The translations under genes and the position numbers were made by a program. This document shows positions 36,441 through 48,900 of a DNA stretch of 64,000 nucleotides, in pieces. The notes beneath the pieces were generated by a model. It was given only the letters and a program-made list of their open reading frames with translations, was not told the origin of the DNA and ran no database searches. How positions within the stretch are numbered: position 1 is the first letter of the stretch; each line of letters begins with the position of its first letter. Origin of the DNA: Siniperca chuatsi (lineage: Eukaryota > Chordata > Actinopteri > Centrarchiformes > Sinipercidae); assembly GCF_020085105.1 (NCBI RefSeq), contig NC_058057.1, positions 24,935,082 to 24,999,081 of the forward strand. Direction: 5' to 3'.

Positions 36441-37599
36441 CTTGCTTCTGTCTCTTGATCTCTTGTTCTCACGCCCTCAACTGTCGAAGTCTCTGAACTA
36501 GTGCTTCTTTAAGAGCGATGCAGCATTTACTTCCTGTTATTAGTAAAGTGTCACTTCCTTATAGTGACTTGAATCTTTTCCATTCTTTCAGTAGTTGAAT
36601 TTCTGTAGACAGAGTCCATCAGCTTTTCATCTCTGAATTTCTTGTAGATATCTAAACAGCCAAAAAGCCAGATGTGGTTCAGTGTTGAGATAAAGGACGT
36701 GAGCCACTGATGTGTTTTCAGACGAGTTCTCAGCCGAACAGATGATGCGGAGGGAATCTGTTGCTCTGACTGATGACTAAACTCCTCCTTCCGTCAGAGT
36801 CATGCAAGAGAAACTTCAGGTCAACAGGGATTGTATTTGCAGTTGAACTAATTCTCAATACAATGAATGAAATTAAAAATGCACAAAAAACATTTTAACA
36901 ACTTTCCTTACTTTGCTGTATGAAACATTAGAAAAGTGATATGAGTTGATAAGAATATTTACAGATGCAAACAATAAATTTTACAGGATTTCCCCAGTTT
37001 TCAGTCATTCAGTACTTGATTTTGCATTTAAATTTGTGGCAATGATGTTTGACGTCCTGAAAAGACGAGGAGGCGGAGACTGGCCCTAAAATAGAGCTGA
37101 GTAAAAATAAAATTCTCGGTGATGTTTGATATCACACAAACGCAAAAGTGAATCAAACTCCTCGCCAGAATGTGACGTCTGCGGCTCATGGTCCAGTGTG
37201 GTGATACTGGCACAAATGGGTTGATACTGTAGTGGTTTTAGAACTGTTGGTTCCTCTTTGCAGCTTAGTAATTTTTTCTGAGAACTGAAGGGGAAGTGTT
37301 TGGGTGTAAATGTGGTTAACAACAACAGCAACAGAGCTCTGGGAGGTTTTACGCTCTAATGTTGACCAGCTAAGGCTATCGGGATCAAACAGTCAACACT
37401 TTTGTTAACACATGGTGCTCTCTGATTGCATCCTTGGAGGTTTCGGGGTCACTCTGAGGCCTTGTCAGTGTTTGTTGATAGACAGTGATGATAATTTAAC
37501 TTATATATATTGAATAGAGCTTTATAGTAGTTCAGGCAGGTGGCAATTATTTTAAATTTAAAGTCACACATTAGTTTTGTTGGATAAACCAAGTAGTTG
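36441..37599. other. Spacer upstream of receptor C
   Basis: No exon or clear repeat was recognised. The 5' flank at 36450-36560 resembles the 5' flanks of A and E and may hold the shared promoter. Confidence 0.4.
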
Positions 37600-38060
37600 T
37601 GTTGCCGAAAACAAAATCTCGCGATAGTTTCTGAAGACCATCACTCCGGCTAATCCAAAAATGGGCAAAGAGGTGGAGCTGAGGTGGGCCGAATGAACCA
37701 TGGTTTATCAAACTACCTAGCGGCTAGCCACCTGAGAGGGCACCTACCTGTCACTCAAAGTGGCCAGGTCCTTAATTATGCATAACTTTAAGCCTTAATA
37801 CAATTTAAATGGTTGAGTTATAATAAAAAATAAAATAATAATAATAATTCACCCCCTGTACAGTTGTCATGAATGGGGAAATTAGCTATAGAGACTAAAA
37901 CAGTTTTTTGTAACTTGGCAGCAGCACAAGTTCATTTCTGCTGTAACGTTTTAACATGGGAGTGGATGGGGGATTGGCTTGCTTTTGGAGCCAGCCTCAA
38001 GTGGCAATTCAAGGAACCGCGGTTTTTGGCAGTTCTGAATGCCCAGCAGTCCCTTATATT
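37600..38060 (+). mobile_element. Dispersed fish repeat R4, long copy
   Basis: Runs from gttgccgaaaacaaaatctc through ggctagccacctg, acctgtcactcaaagtggcc and ttaattatgcataac to tttggagccagcctcaagtg. The phrases are those of a common percomorph element of unknown class. The fragment at 2400-2500 is a second copy in the opposite orientation. Confidence 0.65.
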
Positions 38061-38199
38061 TTATTACAGCCCCAAAAGAGCCCAAAAAGCAAAGATTTTC
38101 CTTCCAGCTGACTGTTGATGTTTTGAAACTGAACACAGTTCACAGATGAATCAGCAGAACCTGAACGCACCATCAGTGACTGTCTGATCTGATCTTTAC

Positions 38200-39514
38200 C
38201 TGACTGGCTGCTGGACCAGAACGCTTCACTGTTCGGCTTCTTACTGAGTTCAAAACCTGCACAAACACAAACAGGGAGACATTCACAGTCCTGCATTACA
38301 GTAACATGAACAGTTAGCACCAGCAGCTTATCATCATTTACACTGACTCACAGTCCCTGATTATTCATGTGCATTATCAGTTTTACACATCGTTCATTCA
38401 GTTTTTATTTTCAGCTCAGAGTGTTGTCGTCAGGTGGTCTCTGGTTCCCTGGAAAATAAACCACAGAGAAACATTTCAGCTCTAAACTTACAGTTTGTGT
38501 TAATCAGTCCAAACAAATGTTTCTCACCTCGAGCTCTGATGAGAAGAACGGTAATCGCAGTGATCAGGACGAGTTCAGCCACACGCATAACCAACATTAT
38601 GTAGCTCAGAGCAGAACAATCTGTACGAGCTGTGGAAGAAATTTTTAGAAGAAACACATCAGGTAAGAAAAATATTTAGGGTGTAATTCATGTTTTTTTT
38701 GTTTTTTTTTTTACATTTCTGCTTCATTATGACAGTGACAGCTTGAGAGAGACAGAAAAAGCAGGGGAGAGAGAGGGGTGACGACACATAGCAAAGGGCC
38801 TGGGATGGAATCGAACCTGGGCCGCTGCAACAAGGACCCAGCCCTGATACATGGCACGCGCTATACCAGGTGAGCCACTGGGGCACCCCACGCATCTACA
38901 TTTTATACCAGTCACTACTCTTGTGTAGACATGTTTCATATCGGATACAAATGAGTGAAGGAATCACTGAAAATCATCTATAAAAAATGTATTATTTTTG
39001 TGTACTTGTGTAAGACAATATACATTCATACATACATGTTATCTTTATCCACATCATGAACCCCATACAGCCACTCGACTGTGTGCGTGCACCTTCCATG
39101 TGTCCACACATTGCAGCATGTCTGCAGCTGTAACCAGAGAACAGCTCGCTGTAACGCTCAGTCTGTCTGATTTAGCTTTGGCCTTTTCACCAATCTGCCG
39201 AAAGATTAACCAGCTCTACTGCTGCTGCGTTTCCTGAAACACTGAAGAGCCAGGTAATACTGTCGCATTTATCCCGATCATATATCACATTTTCACAAAG
39301 CAAAGTGACTTCATCTCCAACTCTGACAGCGACGAGGGAATATTGTCCTGTTACTTCTGTGCAGGAAATGAGAGAAGAATAGTATGAAAAGTGTTTTAAC
39401 AAAATGTATTGAATTTGATGGATAATAACAAATGTCTTGTTTTAAATTTTAACTTGTCAAAAGAAGCAGTAGCATCAGAAATAATGAGATGTTAATCCAT
39501 CTGAAACCAGACAT
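38200..39514 (-). pseudogene. Ig receptor relic D (non-ITIM type)
   Basis: Exons seen: signal 39454-39514 (MSGFRWINISLFLMLLL, 61 bp as in A, C and E), a V exon from 39356 down, membrane exon 38528-38629, and a last exon 38411-38448 ending RARGNQRPPDDNTLS. A further exon-like unit lies at 38200-38256. The V frame is broken by an extra base in the segment after ELVNL. A deletion fuses the V exon straight into the second Ig exon at about 39128, removing the intron between them. The membrane segment, in YIMLVMRVAELVLIT, carries Arg and Glu, unlike A, C and E. Such charged helices pair with signalling adaptors in activating receptors, so this may be a dead activating partner. Confidence 0.75.
38705..38890 (-). 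mobile_element. tRNA-derived SINE
   Basis: On the minus strand the head has box A-like agtggctcacctggtatagc and box B ggttcgattcc, followed by a tRNA-unrelated body (cacccctctctctcccctgc) that ends in a T/A-rich tract. It lies in an intron of relic D and is absent from the corresponding place in the paralogous relic at 54.6-54.8 kb, so it inserted after the duplication or was lost there. Confidence 0.75.
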
Positions 39515-40989
39515 TCTGCAGTCAGTCTCTGCCAGTGTCTAACGGCTCCTTGAATTCAGAGCTTTTTTCTTAGATGGCCGTCACTCTCCATTGTGTAATT
39601 TGCTGATTTTGAGAAAGGAAGTTTTTTTTTTTTGCGTGTGAAATGAGGGCGTAATGTTTCAACTTTGAGGAAGGCACCATGGAAGTTTAAGGAAGTTGAT
39701 GAGCCAAGGCTTCATTCACTGTAGTGCAGCCTCTCCCCTCTCCCCTCTCCTACATCCCACTTCATCCCATCCATCCAATCACTATTAAATGTTTTCTCAG
39801 GCATAAACTTGCATGTTTCCTGTTCTCCGATTAACTTGTCCTGCAGACACCCACCATCCTTCCACTGTCCCGTTATAGGTTTCCCAAAACATCAATTAAG
39901 AGCGAGTTCAGGTGCTCGTCTATAGAGGTTTGTATGTATATTTAGATGCAAAGCATGAATGAAACAAATCACACAACAGAATAATTTTATACAGTTAGAA
40001 TCATCACACAGAGTACATTTCTAAAAATGATGTGGTTGAGAATGTGGTTCTGGTGAAATTCAAAGTCACTCTAGGTATAAAAAATGATTTGGTTTTCCCA
40101 TCAGAAAGCTTTAACTATTCACTTAGCAATGTTTTACTGTTTAAAGCTGCCCTGAAATATCCAAATATTTACATCTTAAAGTCAGTATTCAAAACTTTGT
40201 CTTCCTCTCACATCAAGGCAAAGAGGCTGGTTTATCGTTGTGATTGTTTTTGGTGTGTTTGTCAGTGAGACTGAGATTTGGAAATTGTGCCTCTGTTCCC
40301 TAATCTTAACCACGTGTTATTGTAACCATGACAACGAAGCTCCTTGACAAAGCAGTCATTTCAACCCAAACCATGATCTTTCCCTAAACCTCACCAAACC
40401 TTAACCATGGCATTGTCTGATCATTAAACATATTTAATTTTCAACCGTGATTTGTAAGAGTTTTGGGCGACACAGAGAAATGAGGTCGTCCTGCTGATAG
40501 AGGAGTCAGATCAGAAAAAGCTTTTATGTGTCGTTCTACAGGGCATGGACAAACGACGTATTTTGTTGTTTAATTTGGGGGACTTGTTTTAGACCAGTCT
40601 ACCTCTGCAGCCAAGAGTAGGTCTAGATAATACTCGTATGTGTACCATGCCTCAGTGGTGGACTCAACATAAAACACAGAAAGAAGTCTGCAACTCACCC
40701 CTCCCTCTCCTCTGCAGACATCAAGCCAGCAGGCTGAGTCTGTTTTGGGTGGTTATTCATGGAGAATATCAAGAATAACATACTTTAATAATAGTCACCA
40801 ATTTACAGATTTTCAAGACTGATGATCTTTGAGAGTTTTCCTGGCCAGTGACATTATAAAGATCTGCCCATTATGGATCAGGCTGACAGGTAAAGACAGC
40901 TGAAGATTCCAATATTCTCTGCAAAATGCCAGTGGACATCCAAAATTGGTAAAATGGTTCTCAGGTACTGCAGTCTCTTATTTGTTTGG
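39515..40989. other. Spacer between relic D and gene E
   Basis: No exon was seen. 39630-39960 is nearly identical to 55655-55985 and 40056-40216 to 56379-56566, marking a duplicated block. The rest shows nothing recognisable. Confidence 0.6.
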
Positions 40990-43900
40990 TTAGTTGATGG
41001 TGGCGTAGATGTTGCTGGGATCAGCAGAGGATCCAGAAGAAGAGGAAGCTTTCACCGTGCTGTAGGTCACTGCATCACCTTCATCATCATCATTTTTAAC
41101 CCGATCCTGAAGAGCAAGAAGGAAACAGCACCACACGTACAGTAAATTGCATACACAACATAGATAAACTCAACATGTGACACAACTTAACCTGACAGGA
41201 GTTCTGAAAATCCTGATTTTGCTGCCATCTAACAAATGAAATATTCAGTTTGCTGCAGCCTTTATCTGCTAATTAGAATATTATATATCTTGTGTGTGAA
41301 GATGACATGTTAAAGACACATCAGGATTTACCCTTTCTGGACTACGAGTGTTTATAACATTAAATATAATTAAAATAATGGTGACCCTGTTAGCAAACAG
41401 ATGTTTATTTATACATCCAGCAGTTATGGAGCAACATTATTATTCATTCGAAGTCATGTTTGTGTCACCTGAGTCCAATATTCCCTCTTGGTCTCTACCA
41501 ACTCCTGAGGGAAACATCTGGCTCTTAGCTGCTAAATGCTCCATCACGTTCAGTAGCTAGTTCCTAACTGTCTCTCTGCCGTTGGGTGCTGAGCAGGTAG
41601 TGTACAGTGGGTTTTAAGAGGTTTTTTGCTGCCTGCTGAAAACGACGCCATGAGAGAGGTGAAAGTGAACCAAAACAGAAAAGTTGTGGGCCAGGCAGCT
41701 AAACAATGAGCTGAAACTCACTATAAAGCTCTGTGAAGCCGAGGGGAGCTGCAGATTCAGGTGATAAATCTCTGTAGGTTCTTAGCTACGAGCGACACCT
41801 TTCACATTGTCATTTGAAATATTGTTATTAAAAAAACAAAAAACAAATTTTTTGCAATTACAGCCACTTTACAGACAGGCTTTGTAGAATTGTGTTTCAA
41901 CTCTTTACTTGTTTTTTCTTCATTCAGTAACACCACCAGTACAACCAATCAGACAGCTCACCTTGGCTTTACTGTTGGTCTTCCTGGTGTAGCTGATGGA
42001 GACGTAGGAAACTTCAGGATCAGCCTACACAGTGCAGACAACGTAATGACAGCTCAGTAGCATGTGGACTTACAGTATACTGACTCATATTTCTTTGACA
42101 CTTTTATTTTTTCTTTTGTAGCTGGTGGTTTGATTTCTGCATGCTTTCTAGTTTATGAAGAGCTGTTTGACTGGATGTTCTCACCCTGCACTTCACACTC
42201 ATGACTTCCTGCTTCATGTTTTTCTATTCTATTTTGGTGTAATCCAGCTGCATTGTCTTCCTTCCCTTTTCTTCTCTCTTGCAAAAGAAAACTGACCTCA
42301 ACAGTCACTTTGTGTCTCATTCAGTTATATTTTAGAGAACCAACACACATAACAGCAAGTTTATCATTGGACTGGTTGTACAGTAGTGTGATCTCACCAT
42401 GTCCTGACTGGTTTCTGGAGCAGACTCAGTCATCACAGGGTTTAGGCTCTGTCTCTGGACAAACACAGTTCACATTTCCGTAAATAAAAAAAATAAATAA
42501 ATAAAAAAACCCACAATTTGTGCATTGAGAGAATGAGTTACGTGTTGTAACTATTTCTTGGCAAAAAATGACAACTAAGTGCAGTAATTTCCTTGACTCT
42601 TTTCATCGCTGCGCTAGGCTCATGTGCTGGGCAGATGGATAAACTGTTGTTCATCAAGAAATAGTTGATGTAATGTATGGATTAAACAAACATGATGTCA
42701 CATGTCAGTAAGTAGGTTTTTGAAGTGCGGATAGGCGTATTTTTGAATTTGGACAGAGCGGAGCAAACTGTTTCCCTCTGCTTCCAGTCTTTATGCTGAG
42801 CGAAGCTAATTGCCTCATGGCCCAGCTCCATACTTACTCACCTAATCCTCTGCGTCAGGGTCACAGGTTGCCATTTGTTTTTTGCTATTTGTTATTTTTA
42901 AACTCAGAAAAGGAAGTAAAAAAAAGTGTATTTACCAAAATGTTGAACTATTCCTTTAATGTAATGTTTAACCTATATTCTTCCACTTAAAAATTTCCTT
43001 GACTTTCAGTACCTCAGTCAGTATTGATTATACTCTCTCCAAACTACAAAAACACTAGGTTGTGAACAACTACCTGGTTTGCTGTAAAGTCAAATATTTA
43101 ATACCAACATTTAATTATTCAGTTTTAAACTCACAGTGTTTTCATCCATCTGTGTTTTGTTGCCTGAAAAGACAAAAGAGAGTCGACTTTAGCTTCAACG
43201 GTGAAAATCCAGCTTCTTCAAAACGTCTTATTGATAGAAGTTTCACCTGTGGTTGCTCTCACCTTTAGTTCTCTTCCATCTGATGACCGTCACAATGATT
43301 ATTACAAGTGCCACTAAACCTATAGCCACAATGATGTACGACCACCAACCTGGAAAGCAAATGAAAACATTAAAAACATTTTGGCAGCAGCTTTCAGTTC
43401 CTTTAGCTAAAAGAGAAGAGAATTAACTCTAATAAGAGAATATCACCACTCATAGCCAAGTATATGTCTGATATTCATACTTTTGGCTTCAAAAGCTGAG
43501 AGAAAGACTGAAAGGCAAAGAGATTCTTGAAAGAGATGCACACAATTTTGAGTCACTACCTTGTAGTGTTGTTGGAGTATCACTGTTGCCAGGTGCTGTT
43601 ATGTTGGTACTTGACTTTCTGTTTTCAGTTGTTCTTATCGTTGTCGCCTCCTCACCTGGACAGATGAAATAACAAAACCCGAACAAACAAACAAAATTTA
43701 CCATCCACAGTAAGTGGGATGATATCATCATACATGTTTAAATCTATCAAATACACAAATGTATTTTGTGATTACACATTAGTCTAAGGTGATTGTAAAC
43801 GGCTCATCATAATTTCAGCTGGTCTCTCACCTGAGGGCTGAGGGCTGAAGGGAAGCAGCTGCACTTTGTTAGTGTAGTCATCAGTCACTTCACACTTCAA

Positions 43901-44875
43901 CAACTCATGATACTGTGACTTCTGCTTGAGAGAAGAGGTAAGAAATGCCACAGTAACTGTGCAGTCAGACTGCAACGTCTTCATGTCTTTGTTGTCTTTG
44001 TCCACATCTTTACCCTCATACAGCCACTTCACTGTGTGTCCACACCCTCCAGATGTCGACACAGAGCAGGTTAACGTCACCTTATCAGGGTCTTTATGTT
44101 CAGTCACTGGAGAAGATGGAGATATCATGAGAGAAACACAAAAAGAGTGAAATTAACTTCATCACTGTGATCATAATTATTGTAATGTTTCAGTATATTG
44201 TTCTAACAAGACAGTTTGAGCTGAAAACATTATGATGTAAATACTCACTGGTAACAACAGACAGATAAACATTTGCATCTTGTCCTGATTTTATCTGTCT
44301 GCAGGTGTAGTAACCAACATCCTCAGCTGTGACCTTCTTTATAAAAAGGGAACATTTTGCAGCAACACTCAGTCTGTCTGATTTAGCCTTGGCCTTTTCA
44401 TTAATCTGCCCTTGTTTAATAAGCTCTACAGATTGTGCGTTTGAGCTACTGAAAAGCCAGTTGGTATTTTCACATGCGTCCTGATCATGTATCACATTTT
44501 CACAAGGCAAAGTGACTTCATCTCCAACACTGACAACAAACCTGGGGGTATGTTGTGGCGTCACTGCTGTTGAAAAGATGAGGAAAATGGAAATTATGCT
44601 GACAGTGTGAGGATAGTTTTTGATACAGCTTAAGTTTGCAAATGTATTTGTTTCCAAATTTTACAAAATGCAACATGTAAACAAACAAACAAACAGACTT
44701 GATTGTCTCAGTTAAATAAAAGTTACTGTATGTAATAACATCCCATTACTAATATAAATAAAGTTATGTTTTTTAAATGTTTTTGGTATTTCTGTATGTT
44801 ATATGTATCATTACCTGTCAACTGAAGCAGCAGTATCAGAAATAAAGACATTTTAATCCATCTGAATTCAACCAT
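40990..44875 (-). CDS. Ig receptor E: two-Ig-domain inhibitory-type receptor
   Basis: Nine exons total 367 codons plus stop: 44815-44875 (signal, MVEFRWIKMSLFLILLLQLTG), 44249-44566 (V-like), 43831-44106 (second Ig), 43560-43655 (longest stalk of the array, Thr/Ser-rich with NIT), 43263-43349 (helix, starting WWSYIIVAIGLVAL, then RWKRTK), 43135-43163, 42398-42454, 41962-42024, 40990-41106. V-domain cysteines: CENV, DACENTNW, AKCSLFI, EDVGYYTC. Second domain: LTCSV, GCGH, VKWLYEG, SDCTVTV, LLKCEVTD. Tail: VSYVSI and VTYSTV (ITIM consensus) and IYATIN at the end. All splice sites are GT/AG and phases match C. Intact. Family name DICP-like is tentative. Confidence 0.87.
41370..41840 (+). repeat. 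Dispersed fish repeat R5
   Basis: Contains gttagcaaacagatgtttat, ttatggagcaacattattat, ccaactcctgagggaaacat, gtgctgagcaggtagtgtac and gtgaaagtgaaccaaaacag in the order I recall for a very common percomorph repeat. It lies in an intron of gene E. Confidence 0.65.
42600..42965 (+). repeat. Dispersed fish repeat R6
   Basis: Holds tttggacagagcggagcaaa, ctgtttccctctgcttccag, tctttatgctgagcgaagct and the closing aaaatgttgaactattcctt, a familiar fish interspersed repeat. It lies in an intron of gene E. Confidence 0.65.
44181..44248 (-). other. 68-bp conserved intron box in gene E
   Basis: Identical to the boxes in A, B and C. Confidence 0.85.
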
Positions 44876-45290
44876 TGTGCTTTGCTGTTCTTTTTTCTGT
44901 CCCTTCTCAGCTATTAAGTGTCAGAGTCTCTGAACTGGTTAAAGAAAAATCAAGAATCTATTTCCTGTGATTAGTGATGTGTAACTTCCTCATTGTCACT
45001 GTAAGTTCTCTTATTTCTAAGTTGCTAAATGTATGTAGGCAGAGTATGTCAGTTTTCATCTCTCTTTCAGGTTCTCATTTCCCTGAATTCGGAACACTTA
45101 CATTTTAATAATTTTGTTCTCTCATCTATAGTGATTTACAGTGAGTGCAAAGCGGGTAGGATGGAGAGGTGTTGGGAACACAAAAACTGTCACAATTTGC
45201 AGTTCACACATCTGCTGCAAACGTTCAATATCTCACTCCAACCATAAGAGGGCACAACAGACTTTCTGATAGATGGGTTAGTCACAAGTC

Positions 45291-45345
45291 TTCCCTTTAC
45301 CAACACCTTCATCCACGATACACAGAGACTGGCCAACATTGATAC
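45291..45345 (+). pseudogene. CYP2K exon 7 relic (55 bp)
   Basis: Reads like the P450 exon 7 stretch cttcatccacgatacacaga followed by gactggccaacattgatacc, closest to the relic at 57232-57290 (both have the Asp-Thr variant after AN-I). Its left flank also matches that relic's left flank. Confidence 0.7.
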
Positions 45346-45834
45346 CATGACTTCATACTCACTGCTCACTTCCCTCACATCTTTTCTCTCATTGGATCAT
45401 TTACTGTGCTTATAGAATTCAAATAACTACTTAACTTTAGATATCCCAAATCCATATGCTAACCTTATAGATTTTTAAATATATATATATATATTAAAGC
45501 TTTACTATCTTTATTAGTACATTACTGTCCAGGTAAAACTTTACCGCAATTTAATTCATTAATTTAACCTCTCTACTCTCTATTTCTGATCCAAATAAAA
45601 CATAAACAATGAGTAAGATAAGATGGGTGTTAATTGATCTTTCAGTTATGAAACATACATGACAAGGATCTAACAGCTGTGTTTTGGTTTCATTTACTTA
45701 TATATTATTTTACAATCATTTTACAAACATTGATTTACTTTGTCAAACAATGATTTACTGCTTTAAGCAGAAAAACTTTTCCACAGTAAATACCCGTCCT
45801 CCTTCCTCAGCTGGACCTTTGCCCTCTCTTGCAG

Positions 45835-45930
45835 CCACATAAGGCCTCTCTCTGCCAAAATACAAACAGAATTTGAGGCAGCAGGGCAGAAAATTCAGTT
45901 CACATAGTGGACACGATTTGTTTTTAATTC
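45835..45930 (+). promoter_or_regulatory. Conserved upstream region of first CYP2K gene
   Basis: Starts gcagccacataaggcctctc and runs to the ATG. It is almost identical to 59420-59518 before the second gene. The shared block probably contains the 5' UTR and core promoter; no clear TATA box was fixed. Confidence 0.45.
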
Positions 45931-48900
45931 ATGGGGATATCAGATCTTTTTCACCAGTCCTCCAGTTCTGTCGCCCTGTTGGGGGCTCTGGTGGTCCTGC
46001 TTCTCGTCTACCTCGTCTCCTCCTCCATCTTCAGCTCCCAGGAGTACGGGAAGGAACCTCGAGGACCCAGACCGCTTCCCGTGCTCGGAAACCTGCTGCA
46101 GCTGGACCTCAAGAGACCCTACAACACATTGCTGGAGGTGAGGCAGTGCCATAAGAGTAGTTTTCTTGCAGGGTTGTTGTTTCTGCTTCTCAGGCAGCTC
46201 TCTCACCTTGTTGTCTTTCGGCTGTGTGTGTCTTATATAAGAAAATGTCATGACGTTATGCCCTTGCTCTCAGCTTTCCAAGAAATATGGATCAGTGTTC
46301 ACTGTCTATTTTGGACCCAAGAAAGTGGTGGTCCTGGCTGGATACAAGACAGTGAAGGAGGCGCTTGTCAACTATGCTGAAGAGTTTGGAGACAGAGATC
46401 CAATGCAAATTGCACATGATTCTACTCAAGGAAATGGTAAAGAACAACAAAAAACTGAGCTCTTTCTAAATCATTATTCTTTTCATGTTTACACCCTTTG
46501 CCAATAATCAGATAATTAGTTAACATATTTTGTTGAACTACTTCATCTCAGGAGTTATATGGTCCAATGGTGATTCGTGGAAAGAGATGAGGCGCTTTGC
46601 CTTGACGAACCTGAGAGACTTTGGGATGGGCAAGAAGGCTTGTGAGGACAAAATCATTGAGGAATGTGACTATCTCATTGAAGTGTTTAAGAAATTTAAA
46701 GGTAAATGTCTTATCATAACCAACTGTATGATAATCAACATTTCTGGCTCAAAAAAATTGTCAATCGTCGCAATTTAGATTTTTTTCCCCGTTTCCCTTG
46801 TTGCAGGAGAAGCTTTTGATACGACTCAACCAATACACTATGCTGTCTCTAATATTATCTGCTCCATTGTTTATGGCAGCAGATTTGAATATGATGATCC
46901 AGTGTTTACATCCCTTGTAGATCGAACAAACAGAAACAATCAACTATTGGGGACCCCTTCAGTACAGGTATAATTTCTTATGTTTCTGAAGTTTATACTT
47001 TCAGCATGTAATTTAAATACTATCTACATGATACACAAGAAATTGTTAGATTTTTCATGTACCTTGTAAAAAGTTAATGTTATTTTAAATACTAATAAAT
47101 GCATATTCTTTGTCAGATGTACAACATGTTCCCATGGGTTGGCAAATGGTTTGCTGGCAGGAAAGAATTCCAGAAATTGTTTGCTGCCAATAGGAAACAG
47201 AACAAACAGCTGTTCAGTCGTTTGAAGGAGACCCTCAATCCACAGATGAGCAGAGGCTTTGTGGATGCCTTTCTGGTCCGAAAGCAAAATCTGGAGGTTG
47301 GGAAACATACATGATAATCAAAATTGATATGATGGTTTACACAACTAGAAGAACAATGTGAACTTGTGTACATGTGCCCTCCTGGTGGTGCTCATCCCCA
47401 GCTGGTGAAAACAAGCAAGGAATCAGTTCAAAACATAATGAGTCTGTCTACAGCCTCTCAAGGAGAACAGTAGAGTTAGCAATGAAAGGACCACAGTGCA
47501 CTCCTAACTAAATAAAACAATCTTGTTAATACAAATTTTGGGAACAGGTGAATAATTGGTGATCTTTATATGCAGGAATCTGGGATCACCAACAGTCACT
47601 TCCACAATGAAAACCTTACGATAACAGTCATGAATCTGTTTGCTGCCGGCACTGATACAACAGCAACTACACTGAGATGGGGACTTCTGCTGATGGCCAA
47701 GTATCCAAAGATACAGGGTAAGGAGCTTAAGACGCCCACAACAGTCCAAGCATCAATATGTGCTTTACCAACACAAACACCATCTTGATGAAAACAAAAA
47801 CTTTTCATCTCCCAGATCAGGTCCAGGAGGAGCTGAGCAGGGTGATAGGAAGTCGTCAGGTGCAGGTCGAGGACAGGAAGAACCTGCCCTTCACAGACGC
47901 GGTCATCCATGAGACTCAGAGACTGGCCAACATCGCCCCCATGGCACTTCCTCACAAAACGAGCCAAGACGTCGTCTTCCAGGGTCACTTCATTAAGAAG
48001 GTCAGACTGAATGAAACGCCTAGCATGGAGGGTCCAACCTAACTTGGAAGAATGAATTAAATAGTAAAAAAATAACGTGAAATAAGTTTTTATCCTTTTT
48101 TTGAAATGTATGGGCCATTTTTTCTAAAATGTATAGATTTATATTTAAATATGTTTCTACTTTATAACATTTCTTGATCAATTATTGGGAGTGAACATCA
48201 GGTCTGTACAGGCAAATATTAAAGTATTGATGTCTTTTCATACTTGCAAATTGATAACTTTCATTCTGTGTCAACATAAATCTGGATTATCGGTACAATT
48301 TTGGCACCGTTAACATTTAATCTTTCAGCTGCGTTCAGCCCCGACAAAACGCAGCAAAATGTTTATTTAAATGGAAATGGTGGTGGGTTGAGCACCCTGT
48401 TGTGTACGCAAGCGCACTGCACCCCACTCTCTTTTTAATATGGCAGTGTTTATATACATGTCGCTGCTGATTGGGTAACAACTCTGACACACGTACCAAA
48501 TGAGAGAAAACATATCTCAAAGCCCGTTGCACACTGTTGCACACCGTTTTGAGGAAACATGTCGTTCAACCCGGAAACCGCAGCAAAACGGTGCACACCG
48601 TTTTCAGATTGAACGTACCCCAAGTGTGTAGATGGCTGGGGCAGTCAGGTGATGAGGAAAGACGGAAAGGGGGGTTATTGCAGGGCAGAACAGAGTGGCT
48701 GAATGTGGGAGTGAAATAACTGGGACAGGAGAAAAAGTCAAAGGGCATCTGGTGGACAGGACGAGAATGGCAATGTGTCAGAGGTAGTGGAAATGTGGCT
48801 GAAGAGAGGGTCTGAGGAGCAAACTGTGACACTTTCATAATTACACCTTGTTACCTTATTAATTTCTGGAGTCCATGAAATATTTTTATGTAGTTTGAAA

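Larger units (their letters stand above)
44876..45930. other. Intergenic spacer, receptor E to first P450
   Basis: Separates two oppositely oriented genes that diverge from here. 45150-45290 matches 56670-56800, and a P450 exon relic follows at 45291-45345. The last 100 bp before 45931 are nearly identical to those before the second P450. Confidence 0.6.

Noticed and set aside
38803-38890. tRNA-like sequence with boxes A and B
   Set aside because: The cloverleaf does not close and a SINE body follows. Called a SINE, not a tRNA gene.
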